NCBI GenBank assembly: GCA_027491315.1
Contig: JAIXWL010000017.1
Span: 1-64,000, forward strand
Source: Cytophagaceae bacterium
GTDB lineage: Bacteria; Bacteroidota; Bacteroidia; Cytophagales; Spirosomataceae
Direction of reading: 5' to 3'
DNA length: 64,000 bases
Shown here: positions 23,426 to 33,600 of the stretch, piece after piece
Layout: every line of letters begins with the position of its first letter
Numbering within the stretch: position 1 is the first letter of the stretch
Made by a program: the position numbers and the translations under genes
The notes under the pieces: generated by a model
Seen by the model: the letters and a program-made list of their open reading frames with translations, nothing else
What the model was told of the DNA's origin: nothing
Database searches by the model: none

Positions 23426-25330
23426 TTATCGGTTGTAACTCTCGTTCTGAGCCGCTAATAAACTTTCAATTTCCTTTTCTTTTGCAATCTCATCATTCTC
23501 TTCAGGTAGATTTGATTCTGGAGTTGCAGAGTGAGGGATCGTTTGAGGGATGAAATCCGCCTCAGAACCTGGTTTACTGTAGTCGTAAGGCCAACGATAA
23601 ACTGCAGGAATTTCTCCTTCCCAGTTTCCGTGTCCAGGTACAATTGGCGTAGTCCATTCCAAGGTATTTGACTTCCAAGGATTTTGTGTTGCACGCTTTC
23701 CTTTAAAAATAGAATAGAAGAAGTTGATAAAGAAAATAGCTTGAGCCGTAAAAGTAATAATAGCGGCAAAAGATATGAATGCATTTAAATCTGTGAAAGC
23801 TGCTTGACTATCATTTCCTAAAGCGGTGAATGAATAGTAACGTCTTGGGAAACCAGCAATACCTGTGTAGTGCATTGGGAAAAATACAGAGTATACACCC
23901 ACAAAAGTGAACCAGAAGTGAATATATCCTGCTGTTTTATTCATCATGCGACCAAACATTTTAGGGAACCAGTGGTATACCCCAGCCATTAAGCCAAAGA
24001 ATGATGCAGCACCCATTACCAAGTGGAAGTGAGCCACTACAAAATACGTATCGTGTAAGTTGATATCTAAAGCAGAGTTTCCTAAAATGATACCTGTAAC
24101 ACCACCTGAAATAAACAAGGATACAAGACCAATTGAGAATAACATGGCTGGTGTAAATACGATATTACCTTTCCATAGGGTGGTAATGTAGTTAAATCCT
24201 TTCACCGCTGATGGTACAGCAATAATTAAGGTTAAGAACATAAATACCGATCCTAAGAATGGATTCATACCTGTAACGAACATGTGGTGAGCCCACACAA
24301 TAAAGGCTAGTACAGTAATACCCATCATTGAACCAATCATAGCACGGTAACCGAAAATAGGCTTACGAGCATTGGTTGCGATAACTTCTGAAGTCATACC
24401 TAAAGCAGGTAATAATACGATGTATACCTCAGGGTGCCCTAGGAACCAGAATAAGTGTTGGTACAAGATTGGGCTACCTCCCATATTTGGAAGCGCTTGA
24501 CCTTGAATATAGATTTCTGATAAGTAGAATGAAGTTCCAAAGCTACGGTCAAAAATCAACAATAATGCAGCAGATAACAATACAGGGAAAGATAATAAAC
24601 CTAACACCGCTGTAAAGAAGAATGACCAAATGGTTAATGGCATTTTAGTAAATGTCATACCACGAGTTCTCAAGTTAATAATAGTACAGATGTAGTTAAT
24701 ACCACCCATCAATTGAGATACAATGAAGAGAGCCATACTAGTAAGCCATAGCGTCATACCTAATCCTGAACCAGGCATGGCTTGAGGTAAGGCACTTAAT
24801 GGTGGATAAATTACCCATCCACCCGATGCTGGACCTGTTTCAATGAACAAAGAAGAGAACATGATTACGGATGACAAGAAAAAGAACCAATATGATAACA
24901 TATTGATAAATCCAGATGCCATATCACGGGCTCCAATTTGTAAAGGAATCAAGAAGTTAGAGAAAGTTCCTGAAAGACCAGCAGTCAATACAAAGAATAC
25001 CATGATGGTACCGTGCATGGTTACTAAGGCTAAATAAAATTCTTTGTCTAATTTACCAGACTCGTCAATCCACTCACCTAATACAGGTCTTAACCACTCT
25101 AAACTCATATCTGGGAAACCTAATTGCAAGCGGAAGATGATGGATAATGCTCCCCCGATGAAAGCCCATAGGATACCAGAAATTAAATATTGTTTTGCAA
25201 TCGTCTTATGATCTTCTGAAAAGATGTACTTACGGATAAAACCAAGTTCATGATGTTCATGCTCGTGATCATGACCATGATCGTGTCCATGAGCGATAAC
25301 TTCTTCAGTAGTTGATACGGCTGTTGACAT
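23426..25330 (-). CDS. ctaD: cytochrome c oxidase subunit I
   Basis: Subunit I holds heme a, the heme a3-CuB site and the proton channels. Ligand motifs are present: MHGTIMVFFVLTAG (heme a), WFLGHPEVYIVLLPALGM (CuB His and the cross-linked Tyr), WAHHMFVTG (CuB), and HDTYFVVAHFHLVMG (a3 and a ligands). Twelve or more membrane helices fit the 634 residues. The N-terminus has a histidine-rich stretch, eight His between residues 14 and 27, before the first membrane segment. It follows ctaC by 29 bp and is followed by a strong terminator. Confidence 0.98.
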   Translation of the reverse strand: MSTAVSTTEEVIAHGHDHGHDHEHEHHELGFIRKYIFSEDHKTIAKQYLISGILWAFIGGALSIIFRLQLGFPDMSLEWLRPVLGEWIDESGKLDKEFYLALVTMHGTIMVFFVLTAGLSGTFSNFLIPLQIGARDMASGFINMLSYWFFFLSSVIMFSSLFIETGPASGGWVIYPPLSALPQAMPGSGLGMTLWLTSMALFIVSQLMGGINYICTIINLRTRGMTFTKMPLTIWSFFFTAVLGLLSFPVLLSAALLLIFDRSFGTSFYLSEIYIQGQALPNMGGSPILYQHLFWFLGHPEVYIVLLPALGMTSEVIATNARKPIFGYRAMIGSMMGITVLAFIVWAHHMFVTGMNPFLGSVFMFLTLIIAVPSAVKGFNYITTLWKGNIVFTPAMLFSIGLVSLFISGGVTGIILGNSALDINLHDTYFVVAHFHLVMGAASFFGLMAGVYHWFPKMFGRMMNKTAGYIHFWFTFVGVYSVFFPMHYTGIAGFPRRYYSFTALGNDSQAAFTDLNAFISFAAIITFTAQAIFFINFFYSIFKGKRATQNPWKSNTLEWTTPIVPGHGNWEGEIPAVYRWPYDYSKPGSEADFIPQTIPHSATPESNLPEENDEIAKEKEIESLLAAQNESYNR

Positions 25331-25359
25331 AGGTATTATTTTTTCTAATTGCTTTCTAA

Positions 25360-26445
25360 TTATTTGACACTTACAGCTTCACTAGCAGTACTATCCGTGG
25401 CAATCGGTTCTGCTGGAATATATTTACTTGCCTTCGCTTTTAAATTCTCTGGTACCTTAGATAAGTACGCAGGATTCATGGTTAAGAATGGTTTTTGTTC
25501 TGATACCCATTTTTTATAATCTTCTGGCTCATCTACGAATACAGTAATAGCCATTCCAAAGTGACCACGACCACAAATTTCTGTACAGTTTAATTTAAAG
25601 TTGAAATCACTCTTACCTAATTTAGCACGCATCTCATCCGTAGAAATAGTTGGAGTAAACCAGAACTTCGTTGGCATACCAGGAACAGCATCCATTTTTA
25701 CACGGTGGAAAGGAAGATATACCGAGTGTAATACATCTTGAGCTCTGATTTTTAACAATACAGGTACGCCTTTTGGAAGGTGTAATTCACTTGCTGTAAA
25801 ATCGTCAAACGTATTTTTATCTGTAAAATCTAAACCTAAACTGTTGGTTTCGTCAATTAATTTATAGTTAATGTTTCCTAATTGACTATCATCATTACCA
25901 GCATATCTAACATACCAGCCAAATTGATGTCCCGTTAATTCGATAACAACCGCATTGCTTGGCGCTTGAGAAGTAATATCTCTCCAAGTTCTCCAACCTG
26001 TGAAAACCAAGATGGCCATTACAATCGCTGGAATGATTGTCCAGATGATTTCAAGCTTGTGATTAACTGGATAGAAGGTAGCTTTTCTGTTTTTATTGTT
26101 GCGATACTGGAACGCAAAAAAGAACAATAACGAGTTCGTTATGAAAAAGGCAAATGTTACTACTGCCATTGAAATCCAAAACATGGAGTCTGTTTTTACT
26201 CCGTGAGCAGAAGCTGCTTCTGGAAGGAAATCAGGTTGTGAATGCAAGAAAGACCATACCCCAGCAATAGTTCCAAACAGCCAGAATAATAAGAATCCAA
26301 CAGCATTGGTATTATTATGTGAATCTAGAGCAGAATCTGACTCATTTTCACCACTAAGATTTTTGTTTAGCTTCAAACTTTTGCTGATTACAGTAATCGC
26401 TAAGATGAAGAATACAACGGATAAAAGACCAACTAGGTAATTCAT
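25360..26445 (-). CDS. ctaC: cytochrome c oxidase subunit II
   Basis: Subunit II accepts electrons from cytochrome c at its CuA centre. CuA ligands are in LNCTEICGRGHFGM (Cys287, Cys291, His295, Met298) with a further His in QDVLHSVYLP (about 240). Four N-terminal membrane helices are predicted (residues 3-22, 48-67, 88-113, 133-151), two more than in the classical two-helix form. There is no fused cytochrome c domain. It lies between actF and ctaD, linking complex III to the oxidase, and ends with a Ser/Thr/Ala-rich tail. Confidence 0.97.
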   Translation of the reverse strand: MNYLVGLLSVVFFILAITVISKSLKLNKNLSGENESDSALDSHNNTNAVGFLLFWLFGTIAGVWSFLHSQPDFLPEAASAHGVKTDSMFWISMAVVTFAFFITNSLLFFFAFQYRNNKNRKATFYPVNHKLEIIWTIIPAIVMAILVFTGWRTWRDITSQAPSNAVVIELTGHQFGWYVRYAGNDDSQLGNINYKLIDETNSLGLDFTDKNTFDDFTASELHLPKGVPVLLKIRAQDVLHSVYLPFHRVKMDAVPGMPTKFWFTPTISTDEMRAKLGKSDFNFKLNCTEICGRGHFGMAITVFVDEPEDYKKWVSEQKPFLTMNPAYLSKVPENLKAKASKYIPAEPIATDSTASEAVSVK

Positions 26446-26477
26446 ATGTTTTATTTGTTAGGATCTTACTTAAAATA

Positions 26478-27839
26478 TTAAATATCGTGGTGAACTGCTT
26501 CTGGTAAGAATGGGTGGTTTTTAGCTATTAATGAAGCTTTTGTTAATTCATCAGTGATGATGTAAATAAAAGCAGAAGCAAAAATAGTAACCATTCCAAA
26601 CTCGACTAAACCGTATCCTGCATGGCCCCCTAAAACACCCGGCATAATCATTTGATAGAAATCAATATAATGTCCAACAATGATAAAGAATGCCGCAATT
26701 TTTAAGAATATACGAGTTCTTTTCGCGTCACGTGTCATAAGAACTAGGAAAGGGAAGAAGAAGTTTAAGAAAACCATCAAAATTTCTGAAGTTTTATAAA
26801 TTTTGTTGTGTCCTTCCCAACGCTCTAAGAAATAAATGATCTCTTCAGGCATATTGGCATAGTAAATCAATAAGAATTGCTCAAACCAAACATATGTCCA
26901 GAAGATAGAAAATGCGAACATTAACTTTCCTAAATCATGTAAGTGATTCTCGTTAACATAAGCCATATAGCCTTTATCTTTTAATAAAAGGATGGTTAAA
27001 GTAATTACTGCCAATCCTGTAACGTGCCAAGATGAGAACATATACCAACCAAACATGGTAGAGAACCAGTGAGTATCGATGGACATTACCCAATCCCAAG
27101 CAAACATTGAACTAGAGGCTCCAAATACTACTATGAAGGCCGTAGATATGCGCACTAATTGGGTGAATAGATCTGTGCCACCAATTAAATCTTCTTCTAA
27201 AGATTTTTTACGTAGTACTGTCCATAAACCAATCCATAGTGCAAAAAATCCAACTAGACGAACGATGAAGAAAGTCTTGTTCAAGTAACCTGCCTTTCCT
27301 GCAATGATTTTATCATAATTTTCACTTCCTACTTCTGTTACACCATGGTGCATCCAGTGGAAAATAGCGTCTCCTTTGAAGAAGAATACGGCCAATAAAA
27401 TAGGTAGGGTGATGTATAAAAATTTAGGGAATGCTTCTGGCACACGTTTCATCACTGAAGACCAACCTGATTTGGTTAGGTATTGCAATGAAACGAAGAA
27501 CATACCAATAACGGCTATACCAGTAAAGAAAACGGCATTTAACCATACGTTGGCCCAAATACGGTTGGTCCAATCATAATGTTCTTCTGCAGCAGGTTGG
27601 TGGGAAACCGCTCCGCCTGAAAGGTGTTCTGAGGCAGCTTCATGTCCTGCTTTTACAGCATCATGACCTGCATTGGCAACTTCGTGGCCACCAGCCTCAC
27701 CTTTGGATAAAAGATATATTCCAAGCACTAAAGCTACTACTCCGGCAATGAAAGCATAAATAACTCTTTTTTTGCCTTCAGAAGTGAATTCAAAATGCTC
27801 TTCAACGTTTGCTGGGGAAAAATGTGAGTGTCCCGCCAT
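26478..27839 (-). CDS. actF: alternative complex III subunit ActF (quinol-binding, NrfD-like membrane protein)
   Basis: ActF is a membrane subunit related to ActC and is part of the quinol:cytochrome c oxidoreductase. The 453-residue protein starts with one helix followed by an Ala/His-rich loop (EAGGHEVANAGHDAVKAGHEAASEH, about 48-72) and then about nine helices (for example LVRISTAFIVVFGASSSMFAWDWVMSID). The segment FAWDWVMSIDTHWFSTMFGWYMFSSWHVTG is a family hallmark. It is 33 bp upstream of ctaC and 32 bp downstream of actE, consistent with one transcript. Confidence 0.93.
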   Translation of the reverse strand: MAGHSHFSPANVEEHFEFTSEGKKRVIYAFIAGVVALVLGIYLLSKGEAGGHEVANAGHDAVKAGHEAASEHLSGGAVSHQPAAEEHYDWTNRIWANVWLNAVFFTGIAVIGMFFVSLQYLTKSGWSSVMKRVPEAFPKFLYITLPILLAVFFFKGDAIFHWMHHGVTEVGSENYDKIIAGKAGYLNKTFFIVRLVGFFALWIGLWTVLRKKSLEEDLIGGTDLFTQLVRISTAFIVVFGASSSMFAWDWVMSIDTHWFSTMFGWYMFSSWHVTGLAVITLTILLLKDKGYMAYVNENHLHDLGKLMFAFSIFWTYVWFEQFLLIYYANMPEEIIYFLERWEGHNKIYKTSEILMVFLNFFFPFLVLMTRDAKRTRIFLKIAAFFIIVGHYIDFYQMIMPGVLGGHAGYGLVEFGMVTIFASAFIYIITDELTKASLIAKNHPFLPEAVHHDI

Positions 27840-27871
27840 TTTATCTGGTATTTTAATTTTTAATAATTGAA

Positions 27872-28483
27872 CTATTGTTTTTGTAATTCATGTACATAAA
27901 GTACAATTTTCCAACGATTGGCTGAGGTGATTTGTGAGCCATGAGGCCACATTCTTCCTTTACCATGTGTAATCACGTGGTAGATATGACCATCGTTCAA
28001 GGTTTTTAATGCGTCGCTTGAGTAAACAGGTACTCCTTTGTACATTTTAGCAACCAAACCATCTCCTTTACCTGTTTCACCGTGGCAGTGCTGGCAATAT
28101 CTTTCGTATTGCAATTTACCTGCCTCAATATTTTCAGGTGTTGCAGCTAAAGGATTTTTCAAAGCTGCAGCTGAATAGGTAATGCTATCGTTTGGAATAG
28201 TTCTTGAAATCAAATCTTGATGTAATAATTCTTTTTGTAAGGAATCATTTCCGGTGAATTTGCTTCTTGCAATCGTACCTGCAACAGGTTGACGCATATT
28301 CATGCCGTATGGATTGATTGTATTGGTATCGCCATCTGTTTGAGTCATTGGCTCATAAGCAACGGAATGGTACATGTTTGGAGCAAATTCTGTTCCTGTA
28401 TCATTGTGGTCGTCACTACAAGAGGACAATAAGCCTAAGGCTAAACCAGCAAATAAAACGAATTGGTATCTTGGATTCAACAT
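27872..28483 (-). CDS. actE: alternative complex III subunit ActE (monoheme cytochrome c lipoprotein)
   Basis: From the ATG at 28483 the product begins MLNPRYQFVLFAGLALGLLSSC, a lipoprotein signal with Cys22 as the acylated residue; the start at 28507 would add eight residues before it. One cytochrome c domain has CQHCH in YERYCQHCHGETGKGDGLVAKMYKG and a likely Met ligand later in GKGRMWPHGSQI. ActE supplies one periplasmic heme to complex III, probably passing electrons toward the oxidase. It lies between actD and actF. Confidence 0.93.
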   Translation of the reverse strand: MLNPRYQFVLFAGLALGLLSSCSDDHNDTGTEFAPNMYHSVAYEPMTQTDGDTNTINPYGMNMRQPVAGTIARSKFTGNDSLQKELLHQDLISRTIPNDSITYSAAALKNPLAATPENIEAGKLQYERYCQHCHGETGKGDGLVAKMYKGVPVYSSDALKTLNDGHIYHVITHGKGRMWPHGSQITSANRWKIVLYVHELQKQ

Positions 28484-28521
28484 TTTGTTATGCTTCTTCG
28501 TGAACAATTGTTCTTGGTTAA

Positions 28522-29043
28522 TTATTTAACATTTACTTCAATCGCACCTGAATCTTTCAAGGCTTTCTTGATATCGTCGGCACTTACTTTTTTGTTTTTG
28601 TCAACATTGATTGCCATAACAAATTTATCGTCCGTGATTCTAAGATCAAGTAGGTCAGGTTGGTTACCAGGATAAAGGTTATTGGAAATACAAAAGGTTG
28701 TTACCAATCCAAATGCGGTAAACAATACCGTACCTTCAAAGCTTACTGGAATCCAGTTTGGTAAGGCAAAAAAGTCTTTACCTCCAATGATCATCGGCCA
28801 ATCAAAAACCATTGTATAGCTGATCAATGAAAGGGCACATGTTAATCCTAGTACGCCAAATAAGAAGGCTGCAATAGGAAGGCGTGTACGCTCATGCCCA
28901 ACAGCACGATCCAGTCCGTGAATAGGAAATGGAGTGAATACATCTTCAATTTTGATGCCTTTGGATTTTACCTCGCTAACTGCGTGCAATACCTCATCTT
29001 CATCATCGTATACACCTAAAATGTAGTTAGTTGTCGAACTCAT
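28522..29043 (-). CDS. actD: alternative complex III subunit ActD (DUF3341)
   Basis: This 173-residue protein has an N-terminal cytoplasmic domain (YILGVYDDEDEVLHAVSEVKSKG) and two membrane helices (LPIAAFLFGVLGLTCALSLISY and VLFTAFGLVTTFCISNNL). DVFTPFPIHGLDRAVGHERTRLP is the DUF3341 signature. The subunit has no cofactor and caps the ActC/ActF membrane core. It follows actC by 28 bp. Confidence 0.92.
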   Translation of the reverse strand: MSSTTNYILGVYDDEDEVLHAVSEVKSKGIKIEDVFTPFPIHGLDRAVGHERTRLPIAAFLFGVLGLTCALSLISYTMVFDWPMIIGGKDFFALPNWIPVSFEGTVLFTAFGLVTTFCISNNLYPGNQPDLLDLRITDDKFVMAINVDKNKKVSADDIKKALKDSGAIEVNVK

Positions 29044-29071
29044 ATCGTTTTAATTTCGAATTGCTAATAAT

Positions 29072-30469
29072 TTATTCTTCGGTTTTTTTCGTTGCTTTTT
29101 TCTTTTCTGGAAAATTGCTAGACACACCTTTCATTACTGATTTTACCTCAGCCATATTTACAACTGGTAAATATTTAGCAAATAAGAAGAATAGTGTAAA
29201 GAATAAACCGAAAGAGAAAATGTAATCTCCAATATCATACATGGTAGGAGAGAACATAGCCCATGATGAAGGCAAGTAATCTCTGTGCAAGGATGTTACG
29301 ATAATTACAAAACGCTCGAACCACATACCCACGTTTACAACGATAGATAAGAAGAAGCTCACCATTAAGTTGGTACGGATGGCTTTTGACCAGAATAATT
29401 GCGGAGAGATAACGTTACATGTCATCATCATCCAATATGCCCACCAGTATGGACCTGTTGCACGGTTAATGAAAGCATAACTTTCATATTCTACCCCCGA
29501 GTACCAAGCTATGAAAAACTCAGTCAAGTAAGCAATACCAACCACAGAACCCGTTACCGTGATAACAATGTTCATCATTTCAATATGCTCTATTGTGATA
29601 TAATCTTCTAATTTGAAAACTACACGAGTGATTAACAATAAAGTTTGTACCATGGCAAATCCAGAGAAAATCGCTCCAGCCACGAAATATGGAGGGAAGA
29701 TGGTCGTATGCCATCCCGGGATTACCGAGGTAGCAAAGTCCATGGATACAATGGTGTGAACTGAAAGTACCAAAGGAGTGGAGATACCAGCCAAAATTAA
29801 TGACATGTACTCATAACGAGCCCAAGTCTTAGATGAGCCTGTCCAGCCTAAGCTGAATAAACCATACCAAAACTTACGTCCTTTTGTAGTTGCACGGTCA
29901 CGAATCGATGCTAAGTCAGGTACTAAACCCATGTACCAGAATAATAAGGAAACAGATAAATATGTCGAAATCGCGAATACGTCCCAAACCAAAGGAGAGT
30001 TAAAGTTAACCCAAAGTGATCCGAAAGCATTGGGAAGAGGCAATGCCCAATGAGCTAACCATGGGCGACCCATGTGAGCTAAGATGAACGATGCAGCACA
30101 AAGTACAGCAAAAATGGTCATCGCTTCCGCTGATCGGTTAATGGAAGTTCTCCATTTTTGACGGAATAATAACAATACGGCAGAAATCAACGTACCGGCG
30201 TGACCAATACCCACCCACCATACGAAGTTGGTAATATCCCATGCCCAACCTACTGTTTTAGTTAAACCCCAAACACCAATACCTTGCCACCAGGTATAGA
30301 ACAGGCAGTAAGCTCCATAGATAAATACAATGGAGGATATACCGAAGGCCCATTTCCATTCTTTGGTGGGTTCCCCTTCTACCTGCTTGCAAATATCGTG
30401 GGTAACATCGGAATAAGATTTGCCACCAGTAACTAGTTTCTCTCTTATGGGTGATACAACGTGCGACAT
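29072..30469 (-). CDS. actC: alternative complex III subunit ActC (NrfD/PsrC-like quinol-binding membrane protein)
   Basis: ActC is the ten-helix NrfD-type subunit where quinol is oxidised. In its 465 residues the segments [35 protein letters not shown]-like ([20 protein letters not shown]), and [31 protein letters not shown] match the family and include the conserved His residues thought to sit near the quinone. It sits between actB (the iron-sulfur subunit) and actD, 32 bp after actB, and its C-terminal tail is Lys-rich and cytoplasmic. Confidence 0.95.
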   Translation of the reverse strand: MSHVVSPIREKLVTGGKSYSDVTHDICKQVEGEPTKEWKWAFGISSIVFIYGAYCLFYTWWQGIGVWGLTKTVGWAWDITNFVWWVGIGHAGTLISAVLLLFRQKWRTSINRSAEAMTIFAVLCAASFILAHMGRPWLAHWALPLPNAFGSLWVNFNSPLVWDVFAISTYLSVSLLFWYMGLVPDLASIRDRATTKGRKFWYGLFSLGWTGSSKTWARYEYMSLILAGISTPLVLSVHTIVSMDFATSVIPGWHTTIFPPYFVAGAIFSGFAMVQTLLLITRVVFKLEDYITIEHIEMMNIVITVTGSVVGIAYLTEFFIAWYSGVEYESYAFINRATGPYWWAYWMMMTCNVISPQLFWSKAIRTNLMVSFFLSIVVNVGMWFERFVIIVTSLHRDYLPSSWAMFSPTMYDIGDYIFSFGLFFTLFFLFAKYLPVVNMAEVKSVMKGVSSNFPEKKKATKKTEE

Positions 30470-30501
30470 ATTTTTATTTACTTTTTAATACGATTGATTA
30501 A

Positions 30502-33500
30502 TTATGCTTCTTTTTTAACGTCCTTGTTACGAACCTTCATTAAGTAAGAGATGTTTGGCTTCACGTTAATCTCTTCGATAACTCCGTAAGCTCTGCCTTC
30601 TTTCTCAATAGCTAATAATTTAGAAATTTCAGAAGCAGGATCGTTCATGTCACCAAAGGTAATCGCATTGGTTGGACAAGATTGAGCACAAGCAACCTGG
30701 ATCTCTCCATCGATTGGTCTTCTTTTTTCTTTCTTCGCCGTCAACTTACCTTCTTGGATACGTTGAACACACATAGAGCATTTTTCCATAACTCCACGTG
30801 AACGAACTGTAACGTCAGGATTGATAACCATACGTCCCAAATCATTATTGAAATGGAAATCAAAATCATCAGTTTGGAAATAACGGAACCAGTTGAAACG
30901 ACGAACTTTATATGGACAGTTGTTAGCACAGTAACGAGTACCGATACAACGGTTATATGTCATTTGATTTAGACCCTCTGTTGAGTGAGTCGTAGCCAAT
31001 ACTGGACAAACAGTCTCACAAGGAGCATTGTTACAGTGTTGGCAAAGCATAGGTTGGAATACAACCTCCGGATTATCTGATGCTACTTCTAATCCTTTTA
31101 AATCTTCTACCTCTGCATCAGAAGAATAATAACGGTCAATACGCATCCAGTGCATTTCACGACGGTTGATAACCTCTTGACGACCTACTACCGGTACGTT
31201 ATTTTCTGCCGAACATGAAACCACGCAAGCTGAACAACCTGTACAAGTATTTAAATCAATCACCATACCCCAAGCATGGTTGTTGTATTGGTGACCATTC
31301 CAAAGTGTTAAATCAGTAGCATTTTTCTTGCCTTCTGATGTAGCAACAGTAGGATTGAAACGTCCTGTTTGAGGATTCTTAACAAATTCTCCTAAAACAG
31401 TTTCTTGAATCACCGCTTGACGGGCCATCACCGTGTGGTGAGTTTGAGTCTGAGCAATGTCTTTAGTTTCTCCCGTTGGGCTTAGCGATACGCCTTGAGT
31501 ACAGGTACCTACGCAAGCACCATTGATCTCTGAAATAAATGGATAGGCATTTACACCTACACCATCAGCTGATTTTCCTGCTTTTGTTCTACCATAACCA
31601 ATAGCTATAGCAATGGTATCTTGTGCTTGACCCGGTTGAACTAACACGGGTAAACTAACTTCATATCCTTTAGCAGCTACTTTCACTACATCGCCTTGCT
31701 TCAAGTTCAATTTAGTGGCTGTAGGTTGCGAAATAGATGCGTAATTATCCCAACATGCTTTTGATACTGGCTCAGGGAATTCTTGTAACCAAGGGTTATT
31801 GGCTTGAGATCCTGTACCTAAACCAACTTTTTCATATACTGAAATTTCTAACCCAGTAGAATTAGCGGTATAAGCTTTTGAAATAGCTGCTGCAGCGGCG
31901 TTAACATCTACAGAAGGCACCGCACTAGAAATACTCACTGCATTTGGTTGGAAAACTCCATCATGCAAAGCATTTTTCCATTGAACAGCACCAGCTTTTA
32001 AAATAGTTGATTCCCAGTTACGCTCTAAATAAGAAGCATAATCCCCATTCAAACCTGCCCAAGTTAAGAAACTTGATTGAGCTTGACGAGTTTTGAAGAT
32101 AGTCGAAATGGTTGGTTGAGTTAATGAATAGAAACCTGCTTTTGGTTCTGCATCATTCCAAGACTCTAAGTAATGCGAATCAGGTGCAATGAATTGGCAT
32201 AATGAAGCAGTTTCATCAGCACGTTCATTGGTAGCTAAACTAACTTCTACTTTTGGTAGTGCAGTAGCTAAAGCGGCACCCATTGGGTGGTTGTAAACTG
32301 GGTTGGCATTGTAGAAAATGACAGCAGCAATTTTACCTGCACCTGCTTCTTTAATGAAATTAGCCATTGCCATATCATTACCTTGGCGGTAATTAACAGC
32401 TACACCTGTATTGATAGTAGTACCATAAGCACCTACTAAGGCATTGATGGCTACAACTACTTTTTGTACTTCAGGATCATTTGAACCAGCCACAACGATT
32501 GAAGCATCTTTAGAAGCAACTAAATCTTTAGCAGCCTTATCTAGGTGATCAATTTTAATGGAAGCTCCAGCTAATGCTGCGGCACCAGTTAATTTGGCAA
32601 CAGCATTGTATAAGCTAATTACGACCAAACCCTCTTGCGATGGTTTGTAAGCCGAACGATAGTCGGCATTTGCTCCTGTATTAGATAAGATGGTCTCAAA
32701 CTGATAATGACGAGACATCTCTTTTTTACCATCTTTTGCAGAACCTACACGACGGGTTTCAGCCCATTGTGCTGCGAACTCCGTAGGAGCCACCCAAGTA
32801 CCTAAGAAATCAGCTCCAACCGAAACAATGGTTTTAGCTTTACTGAAATCAATACTTGGAAGAATTCCACCATGTGCTTGTGTTAAGCCGTAAGCTGGGT
32901 TAGCATCATAAACAACATGTTGTGTAGTTGGATATTTAGCTGTGAATTCTGCAATCACCTTTTTAGTAGTTGGAGAAAGGATGGTATTAGAAACAATTCT
33001 AATTTGACCTCCTTTAGCAGCAACGGCAGCTAATTTAGCTGTGAATTCTTTATCTAATTGAGCCCAATCAGCAGCTTTAGCACCAATTTGTGGACCCTTT
33101 AATTTCTCGTTGTCATAAAGACTCAATACGGAAGCGTGAGCTCTACCAGAAAGAACACCTTTAGAAACAGCAGAAAGTTTATTTCCTTCAATTTTGATAG
33201 GACGACCTTCTCTAGTTTTTACTAGAATGGAAGCGTATTCACCTCCATCTGTATACGTAGAAGCATACCAGTTAGCAATGGTAGGTTCTACATCTACTGG
33301 TTTGTTCAAGTAAGGAATGGTTTTCTTTACTGGAGCCTCGCAAGCAGCTAATGAAACTGCTGCTACACCGAATCCCAACATTTTAAGAAAATCACGACGA
33401 TGAGTTCCTGAACCATCCACTAGGGCTTCCCCTTTAGAATCGTTCTCCGATGGCATATTGCCAAACTCGTTGTGGATATTTTTTACAAACGATGGTTCAT

Positions 33501-33549
33501 TGGTTAACTCCTCAATCCCTTTCCAATACCTCTTGTTCGAATTTTCCAT
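30502..33549 (-). CDS. actB: alternative complex III subunit ActB (molybdopterin-oxidoreductase-like plus four-cluster ferredoxin)
   Basis: ActB (1015 residues) fuses a molybdopterin-oxidoreductase-like domain, which in this family carries no molybdenum, to a four-cluster iron-sulfur domain. The N-terminus has a Tat-like region (HRRDFLKMLGFGVAAVSLAAC, about 51-71). The C-terminal Cys clusters are CTGCSACVVSC, CQHCNNAPCETVCPV, CIGTRYCANNCPYKVRRF, CSMCVQRIQEG and CAQSCPTNAI, enough for one [3Fe-4S] and three [4Fe-4S] centres. Electrons from quinol at ActC pass through these toward the ActA/ActE hemes. It follows actA by 51 bp. Confidence 0.97.
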   Translation of the reverse strand: MENSNKRYWKGIEELTNEPSFVKNIHNEFGNMPSENDSKGEALVDGSGTHRRDFLKMLGFGVAAVSLAACEAPVKKTIPYLNKPVDVEPTIANWYASTYTDGGEYASILVKTREGRPIKIEGNKLSAVSKGVLSGRAHASVLSLYDNEKLKGPQIGAKAADWAQLDKEFTAKLAAVAAKGGQIRIVSNTILSPTTKKVIAEFTAKYPTTQHVVYDANPAYGLTQAHGGILPSIDFSKAKTIVSVGADFLGTWVAPTEFAAQWAETRRVGSAKDGKKEMSRHYQFETILSNTGANADYRSAYKPSQEGLVVISLYNAVAKLTGAAALAGASIKIDHLDKAAKDLVASKDASIVVAGSNDPEVQKVVVAINALVGAYGTTINTGVAVNYRQGNDMAMANFIKEAGAGKIAAVIFYNANPVYNHPMGAALATALPKVEVSLATNERADETASLCQFIAPDSHYLESWNDAEPKAGFYSLTQPTISTIFKTRQAQSSFLTWAGLNGDYASYLERNWESTILKAGAVQWKNALHDGVFQPNAVSISSAVPSVDVNAAAAAISKAYTANSTGLEISVYEKVGLGTGSQANNPWLQEFPEPVSKACWDNYASISQPTATKLNLKQGDVVKVAAKGYEVSLPVLVQPGQAQDTIAIAIGYGRTKAGKSADGVGVNAYPFISEINGACVGTCTQGVSLSPTGETKDIAQTQTHHTVMARQAVIQETVLGEFVKNPQTGRFNPTVATSEGKKNATDLTLWNGHQYNNHAWGMVIDLNTCTGCSACVVSCSAENNVPVVGRQEVINRREMHWMRIDRYYSSDAEVEDLKGLEVASDNPEVVFQPMLCQHCNNAPCETVCPVLATTHSTEGLNQMTYNRCIGTRYCANNCPYKVRRFNWFRYFQTDDFDFHFNNDLGRMVINPDVTVRSRGVMEKCSMCVQRIQEGKLTAKKEKRRPIDGEIQVACAQSCPTNAITFGDMNDPASEISKLLAIEKEGRAYGVIEEINVKPNISYLMKVRNKDVKKEA

Positions 33550-33600
33550 ATAATCTTTCTTATTCAGACTAAAATTGAATCTATTATGACGCGTATACTA

